From Pseudoramibacter alactolyticus (GTDB lineage Bacteria; Bacillota; Clostridia; Eubacteriales; Eubacteriaceae): a stretch of 64,000 nucleotides of DNA. This document shows positions 43,931 through 52,620 of this stretch, piece by piece. The stretch lies in the NCBI RefSeq assembly GCF_050908235.1, contig NZ_CP194340.1. The stretch is one strand, 5' to 3'. Position 1 is the stretch's first letter, and each line of letters opens with the position of its first letter. The translations under genes and the position numbers were made by a program. The notes under the pieces are model-generated. The model did not search any database and was not told the DNA's origin. It saw nothing but the letters and a program-made list of their open reading frames with translations.

Positions 43931-44722
43931 TTATTCCAGGTTCAAATGGCGGCCCAGCAGCCAGGTGGTCAGGCCGAAGAAGAGCGCACAGAGAAGCACC
44001 TGGATGAGCAAGAAGACGCCGAGATAAGCCGAGGCCAGCTGTACCGCCTGGGCAGTGGAGAGGGCTCTGAAAGGGCTGCTTTCAAGATACTCGGAAGAGC
44101 TGGCTATGCTGACAAAGCTCAGAATTTGCAGGACGACGCTGATGCCGATATAGGCAAAGACGGAAAGGGCGCCCCGGTGCCGGTTGACCAGCTGGCCGAT
44201 GGCCATGGCGAGGTAGAACATCAAAATTGAAGCGGCGAGCCCAAACAGAACCAGCAGCACGCATTCGACGACGGGCAGCGCCAGATGATACCGGCCGACG
44301 GCGCCGAACATCTGGGAGAGCTCCGCTGCCGTGAGGAAATGATGGGGCATCAGATCCGGAACGATGATAATCAGCGAGATTGGTACGACCGCTGCCGTTA
44401 CGATGGTCCAGATGATAGCGGCCAAAAGCTTCGCGCCGATGTGCTCGGCCGGATGGACCGGCAGGGTCATCGTCAGGTAGCCCTGGGAGCCCAGCAAATT
44501 GTCGTAGAACCGCTTGACGATCATCACCAGCAGCAGGATGGGCACGGCCACGAAAAGAATGCCGTAAAGGGATTGGAAAATGGTCTGGATGATGCCGCCC
44601 ATGTATCCGGGGATGAGCAAGGTCAGCCTCGAAACCAGTGCGCAGGCGATGATCGCCAGATAGCTGATGACCATCAGGCGCCAGGTTTCCTTCATTTCGT
44701 ATTTTAATAATTTGCCTAACAT
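43931..44722 (-). CDS. ABC-2-type transporter permease
   Basis: A 263-residue membrane protein with about six helices, beginning MLGKLLKYEMKETWRLM, the usual start of ABC-2 permeases in YtrA-regulated exporters. Its start overlaps the ATPase stop by 7 bp. It should form the membrane part of the exporter with the 44716 ATPase. Substrate unknown; related systems respond to cell-wall-active antibiotics. Confidence 0.82.
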   Translation of the reverse strand: MLGKLLKYEMKETWRLMVISYLAIIACALVSRLTLLIPGYMGGIIQTIFQSLYGILFVAVPILLLVMIVKRFYDNLLGSQGYLTMTLPVHPAEHIGAKLLAAIIWTIVTAAVVPISLIIIVPDLMPHHFLTAAELSQMFGAVGRYHLALPVVECVLLVLFGLAASILMFYLAMAIGQLVNRHRGALSVFAYIGISVVLQILSFVSIASSSEYLESSPFRALSTAQAVQLASAYLGVFLLIQVLLCALFFGLTTWLLGRHLNLE

Positions 44723-45417
44723 TTAAACACCTCTCTGAAATAATCGTCCACGGATTTGCCTTGCTCGACGCGCAGGTCGTCCACGCTTTTGTGCAGCAGC
44801 GCCCGGCCGTCCTTGATGAAGATCACCTCGTCCAGAACGGACTCTACATCGGCGATGAGATGGGTGGCGATGAGCACCAGCGCTTTGGGGTTGTAATTGT
44901 TGATGATGGTCTGGATGATGGTATCCCGGGCCGCCGGATCCACCCCGCCGATAGGTTCGTCCAGCAGATAAAGCTTCGCGCGGCGGCTCATTACCAGGAC
45001 GAGCTGCACCTTTTCAATCATCCCTTTGGAGAGTTCCTTGAAGGTCGATTCGACGTCGATCTGCATGGTCGACAGGAGAATATGGGCCTGGGATTCGTCA
45101 AAATCCGGATAAAAATCGGCCATTTTGGCGATCAGTGCCGAAACCTTCATGTGCTTGTCGAAATAAAGGCGATCCGGCAGGTAGGAGATCAGCGCGTTGG
45201 CATCTTTACCCGGGGCCAGCCCGTCGATGGTTAGACTGCCCTCCGTGGGGGTGAGCAGGCCCATGACGGTTTTGATGAAGGTGGTCTTGCCGCTGCCGTT
45301 GGGACCGAGCAGCCCGACGATGCGCCCGGCTTCAAGGCCGAGGTTTAAATGATCGAGGGCGGTGCGACGTCCGTAGCGTTTGCTCAAATCGTTCGCTTCG
45401 AGTAGACAGTTATTCAT
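44716..45417 (-). CDS. ABC transporter ATP-binding protein
   Basis: A 233-residue ABC ATPase with Walker A GPNGSGKTT, a signature reading LSKGMIEKVQLVL (LSGGQ variant LSKGM), Walker B LYLLDEPIGGVD and the H-loop IATHL. ATG 45417 follows AAGGAGG and overlaps the GntR stop; the longer frame upstream lies inside the regulator gene. It pairs with the downstream permease. Confidence 0.88.
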   Translation of the reverse strand: MNNCLLEANDLSKRYGRRTALDHLNLGLEAGRIVGLLGPNGSGKTTFIKTVMGLLTPTEGSLTIDGLAPGKDANALISYLPDRLYFDKHMKVSALIAKMADFYPDFDESQAHILLSTMQIDVESTFKELSKGMIEKVQLVLVMSRRAKLYLLDEPIGGVDPAARDTIIQTIINNYNPKALVLIATHLIADVESVLDEVIFIKDGRALLHKSVDDLRVEQGKSVDDYFREVFKC

Positions 45418-45778
45418 GGATGTCCTCCTTTTGGATGAGCAGGGCAATGGTTTTTTTGCGGTCAAAGCCCATTTGCTGCATTTGTTTTAAAAATGTGGCG
45501 ATGGTTTCGTCGGCCAGCCGCCCCCGAATGTTTTCAATCAATTGGGTATCCTCCGTGATATAACGTCCGGCGGTGCGCTGGGTGAACAGCAAGCCGGATT
45601 GCTCCAGGGTTGCCAGGGCCCGCTGCATCGTGTTGGGATTGACAGCGGCTTCCTTTGCCAATTCGCGAACAGAGGGGAGCTTGTCGCCGGGGCGGTAATC
45701 CCCGGAGATAATGTGTCGCTCCACTTGCTCGATGAGCTGGAGATAGATCGGCCGCTTGGGGTCGATATGCCATTTCAT
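45410..45778 (-). CDS. GntR-family regulator, YtrA subfamily
   Basis: A 122-residue protein with an N-terminal winged HTH (PIYLQLIEQVERHIISGDYRPGD...SVRELAKEAAVNPNTMQRAL) and a short C-terminal dimerisation helix pair, without a large effector domain, as in YtrA. AAGGAGG precedes ATG 45778. It heads the exporter operon and is expected to repress it. Confidence 0.9.
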   Translation of the reverse strand: MKWHIDPKRPIYLQLIEQVERHIISGDYRPGDKLPSVRELAKEAAVNPNTMQRALATLEQSGLLFTQRTAGRYITEDTQLIENIRGRLADETIATFLKQMQQMGFDRKKTIALLIQKEDIHE

Positions 45779-45819
45779 AGGCGCCTCCTTAAAATGTTTT
45801 GTATTAATATCTTAGCACA

Positions 45820-45848
45820 AGTGTACGACGAAGAACGAAGTCTGTCAA
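45820..45848 (-). promoter_or_regulatory. Promoter of the YtrA-like operon
   Basis: Minus strand TTGACA (45843-45848), 17-bp spacer, TACACT (45820-45825). The GTGTAC element at the -10 may be part of a GntR operator. Confidence 0.65.
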
Positions 45849-45957
45849 GGTTTTTTTAAAAAAAGAAGCAATTATTTTGTTAAGAATTTAAAAATAGTTT
45901 GCGTCGAAGGGAGTGGAAATGTTAATATTGGCTTAATTTGAAAAAATGGAGGTTTTT

Positions 45958-46710
45958 ATGAATTGGACAAGAGCACAACTTAAAACAGAGGCCAAAGCGC
46001 ATTTCCGTGCCAATTACGGAAGCAGCGTCCTCTTTTTCTTTTTGCTGGTATTGGTAGCGGCCGGCTCCGGCGGGGCGGGTTTTCTCATTCCGATGGCCGG
46101 CGGGATCGTGGCGGAGATTTTTCTGATCCTGCCGCTGGCGGTCAGCGCGGCGCGTTTTGCCCTGGACAACCGGGAGGGCCCGGCCGAATTGGAAAGATTT
46201 GTTTTTTGTTTTAAAAGCAATTATGTCAATATTTTAAAAACGATGTTCATGATGAACTTGTTCATTGCTCTGTGGAGCCTGCTTTTTGTGATCCCCGGGA
46301 TTGTGAAGGCCTATCAATATCGGTTGGTGCCCTATCTGCTGGCGGAAAATCCGGACATGGATTATCACGATGCGCTGGATACGTCCCGCCGACTCACCGA
46401 CGGGCAAAAGGGTGATATCTTTGTTCTCGACCTGTCGTTCATCGGCTGGGGCATCGTCTCGGGACTCACTTGCGGCATTGTGGGGATTTTCTGGTTTGCG
46501 CCCTATATCGCTCAGACAAATGCGGAGCTTTATGCGGCGATTCGCGGCGGCACGGCGACGCCCGGCTACGGCGGCGGCCGGCCGGTCCAAGCCACGTCCT
46601 ATGAGGACGTGACGCCTGAAGCCGGCGCGTCAGCCCTGCCGTCTGCATCCGGCGACGGCAACGGCGCAGACGATTTTGGCGGCAGCAGCGACGATACGAT
46701 TTATCTTTAA
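45958..46710 (+). CDS. DUF975 membrane protein, first of tandem pair
   Basis: A 250-residue protein with a basic N-terminus MNWTRAQLKTEAKAHFRANYG, five to six membrane helices and the DUF975 features LPLAVSAARFALDNREG, SLLFVIPGIVKAYQYRLVPYLLAENP and FIGWGIVSGLTCGI. A Ser/Asp/Gly-rich cytoplasmic tail (about 205-250) is absent from the paralogue. TGGAGG precedes ATG 45958. Function is unknown; such pairs are frequent in Clostridia. Confidence 0.83.
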   Translation: MNWTRAQLKTEAKAHFRANYGSSVLFFFLLVLVAAGSGGAGFLIPMAGGIVAEIFLILPLAVSAARFALDNREGPAELERFVFCFKSNYVNILKTMFMMNLFIALWSLLFVIPGIVKAYQYRLVPYLLAENPDMDYHDALDTSRRLTDGQKGDIFVLDLSFIGWGIVSGLTCGIVGIFWFAPYIAQTNAELYAAIRGGTATPGYGGGRPVQATSYEDVTPEAGASALPSASGDGNGADDFGGSSDDTIYL

Positions 46711-46831
46711 AAAAACAGCAGTCCGGGAAAGACAGACCGTCGTCCGGACCTTTTAGATATGGCGACAGACTGTTGGCCGCATCGATCGGCCGACGGCCAT
46801 GGCTAAATGGTTTCAAAGGAGGTTTTGAAAA

Positions 46832-47548
46832 ATGAAGTGGACAAGAAGGGCCTTAAAACAGCAGGCAAAGCGCGCGATCGCGGCGCATTACAGTGTGACG
46901 GCAATCGCCTTTATCATTTACATCGCGGTTTCCTGTGTGATCGGCCAGTGCTATGGCGCGATGAGCAGGACATCATTTCGGCCCGTGATGGGCCTTTTGG
47001 GGCTGGTGCTCATGATTTTTGTGGTTAACCCGCTGTCGGTCGGGGCCGCGCGGCTGGTATTGAACAACCGTGAGGGCCGCGCTCAGGTATCAGATCTGTT
47101 TTTCGGGTTTAAAAATCATTACGGCAACGTGGTTAAAACCCTGTTCTTGATGTACCTGTTTATCGGTTTGTGGTCGCTGTTGCTCATCGTGCCAGGGATC
47201 ATCAAAAGTTATCAGTATTATTTCGTGTCCTTTATGCTGGCAGAGGATCCTGCCATCGACCGGTCGGCGGCCTTTAATCGCTCCAAGGCTATGACGGACG
47301 GCTACAAGGGCGACATATTCGTGCTGACCCTGTCGTTTATTGGCTGGGGATTGATTTGCAGCGTTCCGCTGATGATCGGCATGCGCAGTGTTGGCGCAGT
47401 GTCGGTGCTTTTGACACTGGCGGCCTATGTTTATTCGGCACTGTGGCTGTCGCCCTATGTGGAGCAGACCAACGCGGAGCTTTACATCGCGATGAAGGCC
47501 ATCAAGGCTGAAGGCTACGATGGCGGGGACCGCGGCGCGGCAGTTTGA
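46832..47548 (+). CDS. DUF975 membrane protein, second of tandem pair
   Basis: A 238-residue paralogue of the preceding protein, colinear throughout: MKWTRRALKQQAKRAIAAHYS, NPLSVGAARLVLNNREG, SLLLIVPGIIKSYQYYFVSFMLAEDP, KAMTDGYKGDIFVLTLSFIGWG and YVEQTNAELYIAM. AAAGGAGG lies before ATG 46832. The two probably form hetero- or homo-oligomers in the membrane; no biochemical role is known. Confidence 0.83.
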   Translation: MKWTRRALKQQAKRAIAAHYSVTAIAFIIYIAVSCVIGQCYGAMSRTSFRPVMGLLGLVLMIFVVNPLSVGAARLVLNNREGRAQVSDLFFGFKNHYGNVVKTLFLMYLFIGLWSLLLIVPGIIKSYQYYFVSFMLAEDPAIDRSAAFNRSKAMTDGYKGDIFVLTLSFIGWGLICSVPLMIGMRSVGAVSVLLTLAAYVYSALWLSPYVEQTNAELYIAMKAIKAEGYDGGDRGAAV

Positions 47549-47653
47549 ACGCCGCTTCACGAAGACACGGCGCCGCCTGTTCCGTCGAGGGCCGATCGTT
47601 TCGGCGGAAACGGTCCGGTCGGATTTTAACGGCAGGCGCGTGATGGTTAAAAC

Positions 47654-47694
47654 AAGCCCCGGTTTTGGAGACGCATCCGAAGCCGGGGCTTTTT
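47654..47694 (+). terminator. Terminator after the DUF975 pair
   Basis: AAGCCCCGG / CCGGGGCTTTTT hairpin with a 20-nt loop. Confidence 0.7.
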
Positions 47695-47704
47695 GTGTGC
47701 CGAT

Positions 47705-47759
47705 TTTACACAGATTTAACACGACGGCGCTTTTACATTTAACATACCGCCCTTATCAT
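47705..47759 (+). promoter_or_regulatory. Pho-box-like repeats and promoter of the pst operon
   Basis: Hexamers TTTACA (47705), TTAACA (47716), TTTACA (47732) and TTAACA (47739) match the Bacillus PhoP repeat TT(A/T/C)ACA; the first two are exactly 11 bp apart. TTTACA at 47732-47737 with TATCAT at 47754-47759 (16-bp spacer) may be the promoter. The PhoB-like regulator is encoded in the same operon. Confidence 0.55.
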
Positions 47760-47819
47760 AAAAACAAATCCAACGGGATGCGGCAGGGCTCGCATCGTGT
47801 ATTTTAAAAGGAGAACAAT

Positions 47820-48671
47820 ATGAAGAAGATAATGATGGCGATGATGGCGGCGGCGCTGGCAGGCGTTTTTGTTTTGGCAGGCTGTGGCGGAGGCGGCGGG
47901 AAAATCCATGTCGTCTCCCGGGAAGACGGCTCCGGGACCCGGGGCGCCTTTATCGAGCTGACCGGCATTCAAGCGAAAAAGGGATCCGAAAAGGTGGATC
48001 GAACCACGAGTGCGGCGACGGTCTCCAATTCGACGGCGGTGGTGTTGTCGACGGTCAAAGACGACACCGACGCCATCGGCTATATTTCTCTGGGCTCGCT
48101 GGACAAAAGTGTCAAGGCGGTCAAGGTTGATGGGGTCGCCCCCTCGGTCAAAACGGTTAAAAATGGTTCTTATCACTTATCCCGGCCGTTTAATATTGTG
48201 ACAAAAGGTAATCTGAGCGCGCCGGCCAAAGATTTCATCGCCTTCATCCTGTCTGCGGATGGTCAGAAAGTGATTGAAAAGAACGGCTATATCGCGGTGG
48301 CAACGGGCAGCACCTATGCCGGGGCAAAGCCCGCCGGCAAGGTCACGGTCGGGGGATCCTCTTCGGTGACACCGGTGATGGAAAAGCTCAAGGAAGCTTA
48401 TCAGAAGGTGAACCCCAACGCCAAGATCGAAGTGCAGGAATCGGATTCGTCCACGGGGATTGCCGGTGCGGCAGAGGGCACTTTTGATATCGGCATGGCT
48501 TCCCGCGAACTGGAGGACGACGAGCAGGCCAAGGGCATTAAGACGACAAAGATCGCGATGGACGGGATTGCCGTCATCGTCAACCGGGACAATCGGGTGG
48601 AGGCCCTGACCACGCAGGCGATCTGCAATATCTATACCGGCAAGACGACGGACTGGCGCAGCATTCAATAG
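47820..48671 (+). CDS. pstS: Phosphate ABC transporter substrate-binding lipoprotein, halves permuted
   Basis: A 283-residue lipoprotein with lipobox LAGC (Cys22). The order of PstS segments is reversed: the usual C-terminal half comes first (VVSREDGSGTRGAFIELTG, AIGYISLGSL, SRPFNIVTKG, VIEKNGYI), and the usual N-terminal half second (VTVGGSSSVTPVMEKLKEAY, IGMASREL, IAMDGIAVIVN, ICNIYTGKTTDW). Both halves retain phosphate-binding motifs SGTRG and SSSVTP. The stop after TDWRSIQ fits where permuted proteins end. AAAGGAG precedes ATG 47820. Confidence 0.9.
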   Translation: MKKIMMAMMAAALAGVFVLAGCGGGGGKIHVVSREDGSGTRGAFIELTGIQAKKGSEKVDRTTSAATVSNSTAVVLSTVKDDTDAIGYISLGSLDKSVKAVKVDGVAPSVKTVKNGSYHLSRPFNIVTKGNLSAPAKDFIAFILSADGQKVIEKNGYIAVATGSTYAGAKPAGKVTVGGSSSVTPVMEKLKEAYQKVNPNAKIEVQESDSSTGIAGAAEGTFDIGMASRELEDDEQAKGIKTTKIAMDGIAVIVNRDNRVEALTTQAICNIYTGKTTDWRSIQ

Positions 48672-48724
48672 ATTGATCGGCGGGCTGTTTTAAAGACGGC
48701 TTGTCGTCTACCACAACCGTTTGG

Positions 48725-48765
48725 TCGGGGATGGGTTGTATCAAAACACATCCCCGAATCTTTTT
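48725..48765 (+). terminator. Hairpin with T-run between pstS and pstC (partial terminator)
   Basis: TCGGGGATG / CATCCCCGA stem followed by ATCTTTTT. It lies inside the operon, so it probably reduces pstCAB relative to the abundant binding protein. Confidence 0.65.
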
Positions 48766-48789
48766 GAAATGCAGTATCTGGAGAGAGGA

Positions 48790-49662
48790 ATGAATCAGGA
48801 ATATCATCGAAAAAAAGGGCAGGAAAACATCATGCGCATTGTTTTGATGGTGTGCGCTTCGGTGTCGATTCTCGGCATTGCACTCATCTGTGTTTTCCTG
48901 TTTGCGAACGGGATCCCCGGCATGGCCAAAATCGGTTTCGGGCATTTCCTCGGCGGCACGGTTTGGCGCCCGGGCAACAACCTTTACGGCATCTTGCCAA
49001 TGATTTTGGCCAGCATCTGCGTCACGGCCGGCGCGATCGTTATCGGGGTGCCGATCGGCCTTTTAACGGCGATTTTCATGGCATGTTTCTGCCCGAAGCG
49101 GCTGTATCGGTTTTTAAAGCCCGGGGTTGATTTGCTGGCGGGGATTCCCTCGGTGGTTTACGGCTTTTTTGGGCTGCAGGTGGTGGTGCCGATTATCCGC
49201 AGCACCGCCGGCGGGGCAGGCGCCTGCATGCTGGCAGCCTGCATAATCCTCGGCGTGATGATCCTGCCGACGATCATCGCGATGAGCGAAGCGGCGATCC
49301 GAGCGGTGCCGCCTGCGTATTACGAGGGATCGCTGGGTCTTGGCGCGACGCCGGAACGCTCCGTGTTTAAAGTGGTGGTGCCCGCGGCACGCTCCGGCAT
49401 TTTTGCCGGGGTCATTCTTGGCGTGGGGCGGGCCATTGGGGAAACCATGGCGGTTATCATGGTGGCCGGCAATCAGGCGGTGATTCCGGGCGGTCTCTTT
49501 ATGGGACTGCGCACGATGACGGCCAATATTGTTTTGGAAATGGGTTATGCCAGCGGACTGCACCGGGAGGCGCTCATTGCCACGGCGGCGGTGCTCTTTG
49601 TATTTATCCTACTCATTAATCTGGGCTTTAACCTCTTGAAGAGAAGGGACGACAGGCGATGA
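48790..49662 (+). CDS. pstC: Phosphate ABC transporter permease PstC
   Basis: A 290-residue permease with six helices. PstC features include FGHFLGGTVWRPGNNLYGILPMI, GVPIGLLTAIFMA, LAGIPSVVYGFFGL, EAAIRAVPPAYYEGSLGLGAT (EAA loop) and GVGRAIGETMAVIMVAGN. ATG 48790, after GAGAGAGG, gives MNQEYHRKKG; the open frame upstream overlaps the attenuator hairpin and is rejected. It overlaps pstA by 4 bp. Confidence 0.93.
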   Translation: MNQEYHRKKGQENIMRIVLMVCASVSILGIALICVFLFANGIPGMAKIGFGHFLGGTVWRPGNNLYGILPMILASICVTAGAIVIGVPIGLLTAIFMACFCPKRLYRFLKPGVDLLAGIPSVVYGFFGLQVVVPIIRSTAGGAGACMLAACIILGVMILPTIIAMSEAAIRAVPPAYYEGSLGLGATPERSVFKVVVPAARSGIFAGVILGVGRAIGETMAVIMVAGNQAVIPGGLFMGLRTMTANIVLEMGYASGLHREALIATAAVLFVFILLINLGFNLLKRRDDRR

Positions 49663-50501
49663 CGAATCGAAGCAAAAAAGAAGCCGGAATCCTCCGGGGG
49701 ATGGTGTGGGCTGCGGCGGGCATCACGGCAGGCATTCTGATTTTTATCATTGCCTGTGTGGGAATCAAAGGGATTCCTCATCTCGGGCCGGCGCTGTTCG
49801 CACGACACTACACCTCGAAAAATGTTTCGCTGTTTCCGGCGCTGGTCAACACCGTGATCATGACAGGGCTGTCGCTGATTATCGCGGTGCCGCTCGGCAT
49901 CGGCGCGGCCATCTATCTGGTGGAATACGCGAAGAAGAACAGCCGGCTGGTGGCCGTGGTGCGCCTGACATCGGAGACGCTGACGGGGATTCCCTCCATC
50001 GTGTACGGCATTTTCGGGATGCTCTTGTTTGTGACGCGGCTGCACTGGGGATATTCGATGCTCGCCGGGGCCTGCACCCTGGCACTGATGATTCTGCCGG
50101 TGGTCATGCGCGCGAGCGAAGAGGCGCTCACTGCCGTGCCGGACAGCTACCGCGAAGGGAGCTTCGGCCTGGGGGCGGGCAAACTGCGGACGGTGTTTCA
50201 CATCGTGTTGCCCGCCGCGGCACCGGGCATTTTTGCCGGGATTGTTCTGGGCGTCGGGCGCATCGTCGGGGAAACGGCCGCACTCATTTACACCGCAGGC
50301 ACCGTGGCGCAGATCCCGGCCGGCGTGATGGGCAGCGGGCGAACACTGGCCGTCCACCTTTACGCACTTTGGACGGAAGGGATGCATGTCGATTAGTCCT
50401 ATGCGACAGCGGCCGTGCTGCTCGTCATGGTCATCCTGCTGAATTTGATTTCGTCAAAAATCTCGGCACGCATCGCGAGGCAGACAAAGGAGACAAGATA
50501 A
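49659..50501 (+). CDS. pstA: Phosphate ABC transporter permease PstA with in-frame TAG
   Basis: Second permease of the Pst complex: LVNTVIMTGLSLIIAVPLGIGAAIYL, LTGIPSIVYGIFGM, EEALTAVPDSYREGSFGLGAG and GVGRIVGETAALIYTAG. The frame is interrupted by TAG at 50394-50396 within EGMHVD-stop-SYATAAVLLVMVILLN, where PstA proteins continue with Q/E/K and the last membrane helix. The frame then stays open to TAA 50499-50501, directly before pstB ATG. One C-to-T change from CAG would explain it. Without readthrough the last helix is lost, so transport would be impaired. Confidence 0.88.
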
Positions 50502-51269
50502 ATGAACGACAAACGATCGCCATCCAAAATGGAAGCAAAGGATCTGGATTTGTATTACGGCGATTTTCAGGCGCTGAAAAAGATTAATCTGGCGATGCCG
50601 GAGCACCGGATCACCGCTTTTATCGGGTCGTCCGGCTGCGGCAAATCCACCTTCATTAAAAGCCTGAACCGCATGAACGATCTGGTGGCGGAATGCCGCA
50701 TTGCGGGCAGGGTGACCCTCGACGGAGAGGATATTTATGACGGGATGGATGTGAGCTGCCTGCGCCGTCGGGTGGGGATAGTTTTTCAGAAGCCGAATCC
50801 CTTCCCGATGAGCATTTACGACAATGTGGCCTATGGCCCGCGGACTCACGGCGTGAAGAACAAGGCGGCGCTTAACGAAATCGTCGAGCGCTCGCTGAGT
50901 CGGGCGGCGATTTGGGATGAGGTGAAGGACCGGCTGGGGCGTTCGGCCCTGGGCCTTTCCGGCGGACAGCAGCAGCGGCTTTGCATCGCCAGAGCGCTGG
51001 CGGTGGCACCGGAGGTGCTTCTGATGGACGAGCCCACGTCGGCCCTCGATCCCATCGCCACATCCAAAATCGAAGAGCTTGCTACGACGCTCAAAGATCA
51101 GTATACTATTGTTATTGTGACCCACAGCATGCAGCAGGCAACGCGCATTTCGGACAAGACGGCTTTTTTCCTGATGGGCGAAGTGGTGGAATACGGCGAT
51201 ACGGAGCAGGTGTTTTCGCTGCCGAAGGACAAGCGGACAGAGGATTATATCACGGGGAGGTTTGGCTGA
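50502..51269 (+). CDS. pstB: Phosphate ABC transporter ATP-binding protein PstB
   Basis: A 255-residue ABC ATPase: Walker A GSSGCGKST, KSLNRMNDLV (PstB-specific), VGIVFQKPNPFPMSIYDNVAYGPR, signature LSGGQQQRLCIARAL, Walker B LLMDEPTSALDPIA, H-loop VTHSMQQA. It begins directly after the pstA TAA; AAAGGAG lies at about 50485. The stop overlaps phoU. Confidence 0.95.
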   Translation: MNDKRSPSKMEAKDLDLYYGDFQALKKINLAMPEHRITAFIGSSGCGKSTFIKSLNRMNDLVAECRIAGRVTLDGEDIYDGMDVSCLRRRVGIVFQKPNPFPMSIYDNVAYGPRTHGVKNKAALNEIVERSLSRAAIWDEVKDRLGRSALGLSGGQQQRLCIARALAVAPEVLLMDEPTSALDPIATSKIEELATTLKDQYTIVIVTHSMQQATRISDKTAFFLMGEVVEYGDTEQVFSLPKDKRTEDYITGRFG

Positions 51270-51916
51270 TGCGCCATCAATTTGACCGGGAACTGGAAAC
51301 CCTCAACAATCAGATAATTCAGATGGGCGCCTTGTGCGAGCATGTGATCACGAAAGCGGTGAAGGTGGTGCAGGGGCATGACGGCACCGCCGCGCAGGAA
51401 GCCTTGGCTGAGGATGCCGACATCGATCGGATGGAACGGGACATCGAGCGGCAGTGTCTGTCGCTTTTGCTCTCCCAGCAGCCGGTGGCAAAGGATCTGC
51501 GGATGATCTCTTCGGCGCTGAAGATGATCACGGACATGGAACGCATCGGCGATCAAGCGACGGATATTTCGGAGATCGCCATGCAAAGCGATTTGTCCCG
51601 GACGGCCCGCCAGACTCATATCGAAGCCATGGGCAAGGCGGTAACCGGGATGGTGCGCGGGGCAGTGGATGCCTATGTGCGCCGGGATGCGGCGCTGGCC
51701 GTGGCCACCGCGGCGCAGGACGATGTGGTCGATGCGCAGTTCACCGCGATTCAACAGGAGCTGATCGCCTTAATCGAGGAGAAAGCTATCGATGGCGCGA
51801 TGGCGCTTGATGTGCTCATGGTGGCGAAATATTTGGAGCGTATCGGCGATCACGCCTGCAATATTGCCGAGTGGGTGCGCTTTGCCGTCACCGGAAAGCA
51901 CGAGAAACTCGGATGA
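51269..51916 (+). CDS. phoU: Phosphate signalling protein PhoU
   Basis: A 215-residue protein of two three-helix PhoU repeats: MRHQFDRELETLNNQIIQMG, DRMERDIERQCLSLLLSQQPVAKDLRMISSALK and the second-repeat DVLMVAKYLERIGDHACNIAEWV. E/D motifs for metal binding are present. It links the Pst transporter to PhoR to limit signalling when phosphate is ample. ATG 51269 overlaps the pstB stop; a long open frame upstream inside pstB is a shadow. Confidence 0.93.
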   Translation: MRHQFDRELETLNNQIIQMGALCEHVITKAVKVVQGHDGTAAQEALAEDADIDRMERDIERQCLSLLLSQQPVAKDLRMISSALKMITDMERIGDQATDISEIAMQSDLSRTARQTHIEAMGKAVTGMVRGAVDAYVRRDAALAVATAAQDDVVDAQFTAIQQELIALIEEKAIDGAMALDVLMVAKYLERIGDHACNIAEWVRFAVTGKHEKLG

Positions 51917-52620
51917 AGATTTACTGCGTGGAGGATGACGACAGCATCCGCGAACTCATTGTCTATACCTTGAACCGTTCAGAGCACAACGTCGAGGGCT
52001 TTGCCGCCGCGGGGCCTTTTTGGCAGGCCCTGCAGGCCGGGACGCTGCCGGATCTGGTGCTGCTTGATATCATGCTGCCGGGGGAAGACGGGATTGCCGT
52101 TTTGAAAAAGCTGCGCGCGCAGGGACGGACCCGGGAGATTCCGGTGATTATGCTGACGGCGAAAAACGCCGAGGTCGACAAGGTGATGGGGCTGGACGCC
52201 GGGGCCGATGACTATATGACCAAGCCCTTTGGTATGATGGAACTGCTTTCCCGCATTCGTGCCGTGGGGCGGCGGACCATGCGGGCGCCGGCATCAACGT
52301 TTTCGGCGGGGCCCATCACGATGGATGTCCGGGCGCACAGGGTTTGTGTGGCCGGAAAGGCCGTCGCGCTGACCCTCAAAGAATACAATCTGCTGGCCCT
52401 GCTCCTGGCGGGGGCCGGCACGGTGCTGACCCGGGACGCCTTGCTGACCAAAATCTGGGGCTACGACTTCGACGGGGAAACCCGGACCGTGGATGTGCAC
52501 ATCCGGACGCTGCGCCAGAAGCTGGGTGACGCGGGAAAAATGATTGAGACGGTGCACGGTGTCGGCTATCGCATTGGCAAGGGAACGGAAGCGATTGGAG
52601 AAGGTTCGGAGCAACGATGA
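51913..52620 (+). CDS. phoB: Phosphate response regulator, PhoB/PhoP type
   Basis: A 235-residue OmpR-family regulator. The receiver domain has acidic pocket VEDDDS, phosphoacceptor Asp in LVLLDIMLPGEDG, switch Thr in VIMLTAK and Lys in YMTKPFG. The winged-helix output domain has LTLKEYNLLALLL and RTVDVHIRTLRQKLGD. ATG 51913 overlaps the phoU stop and gives MKIYCVEDDD. It should activate the pst operon from the TT(A/T)ACA repeats. Confidence 0.93.
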   Translation: MKIYCVEDDDSIRELIVYTLNRSEHNVEGFAAAGPFWQALQAGTLPDLVLLDIMLPGEDGIAVLKKLRAQGRTREIPVIMLTAKNAEVDKVMGLDAGADDYMTKPFGMMELLSRIRAVGRRTMRAPASTFSAGPITMDVRAHRVCVAGKAVALTLKEYNLLALLLAGAGTVLTRDALLTKIWGYDFDGETRTVDVHIRTLRQKLGDAGKMIETVHGVGYRIGKGTEAIGEGSEQR

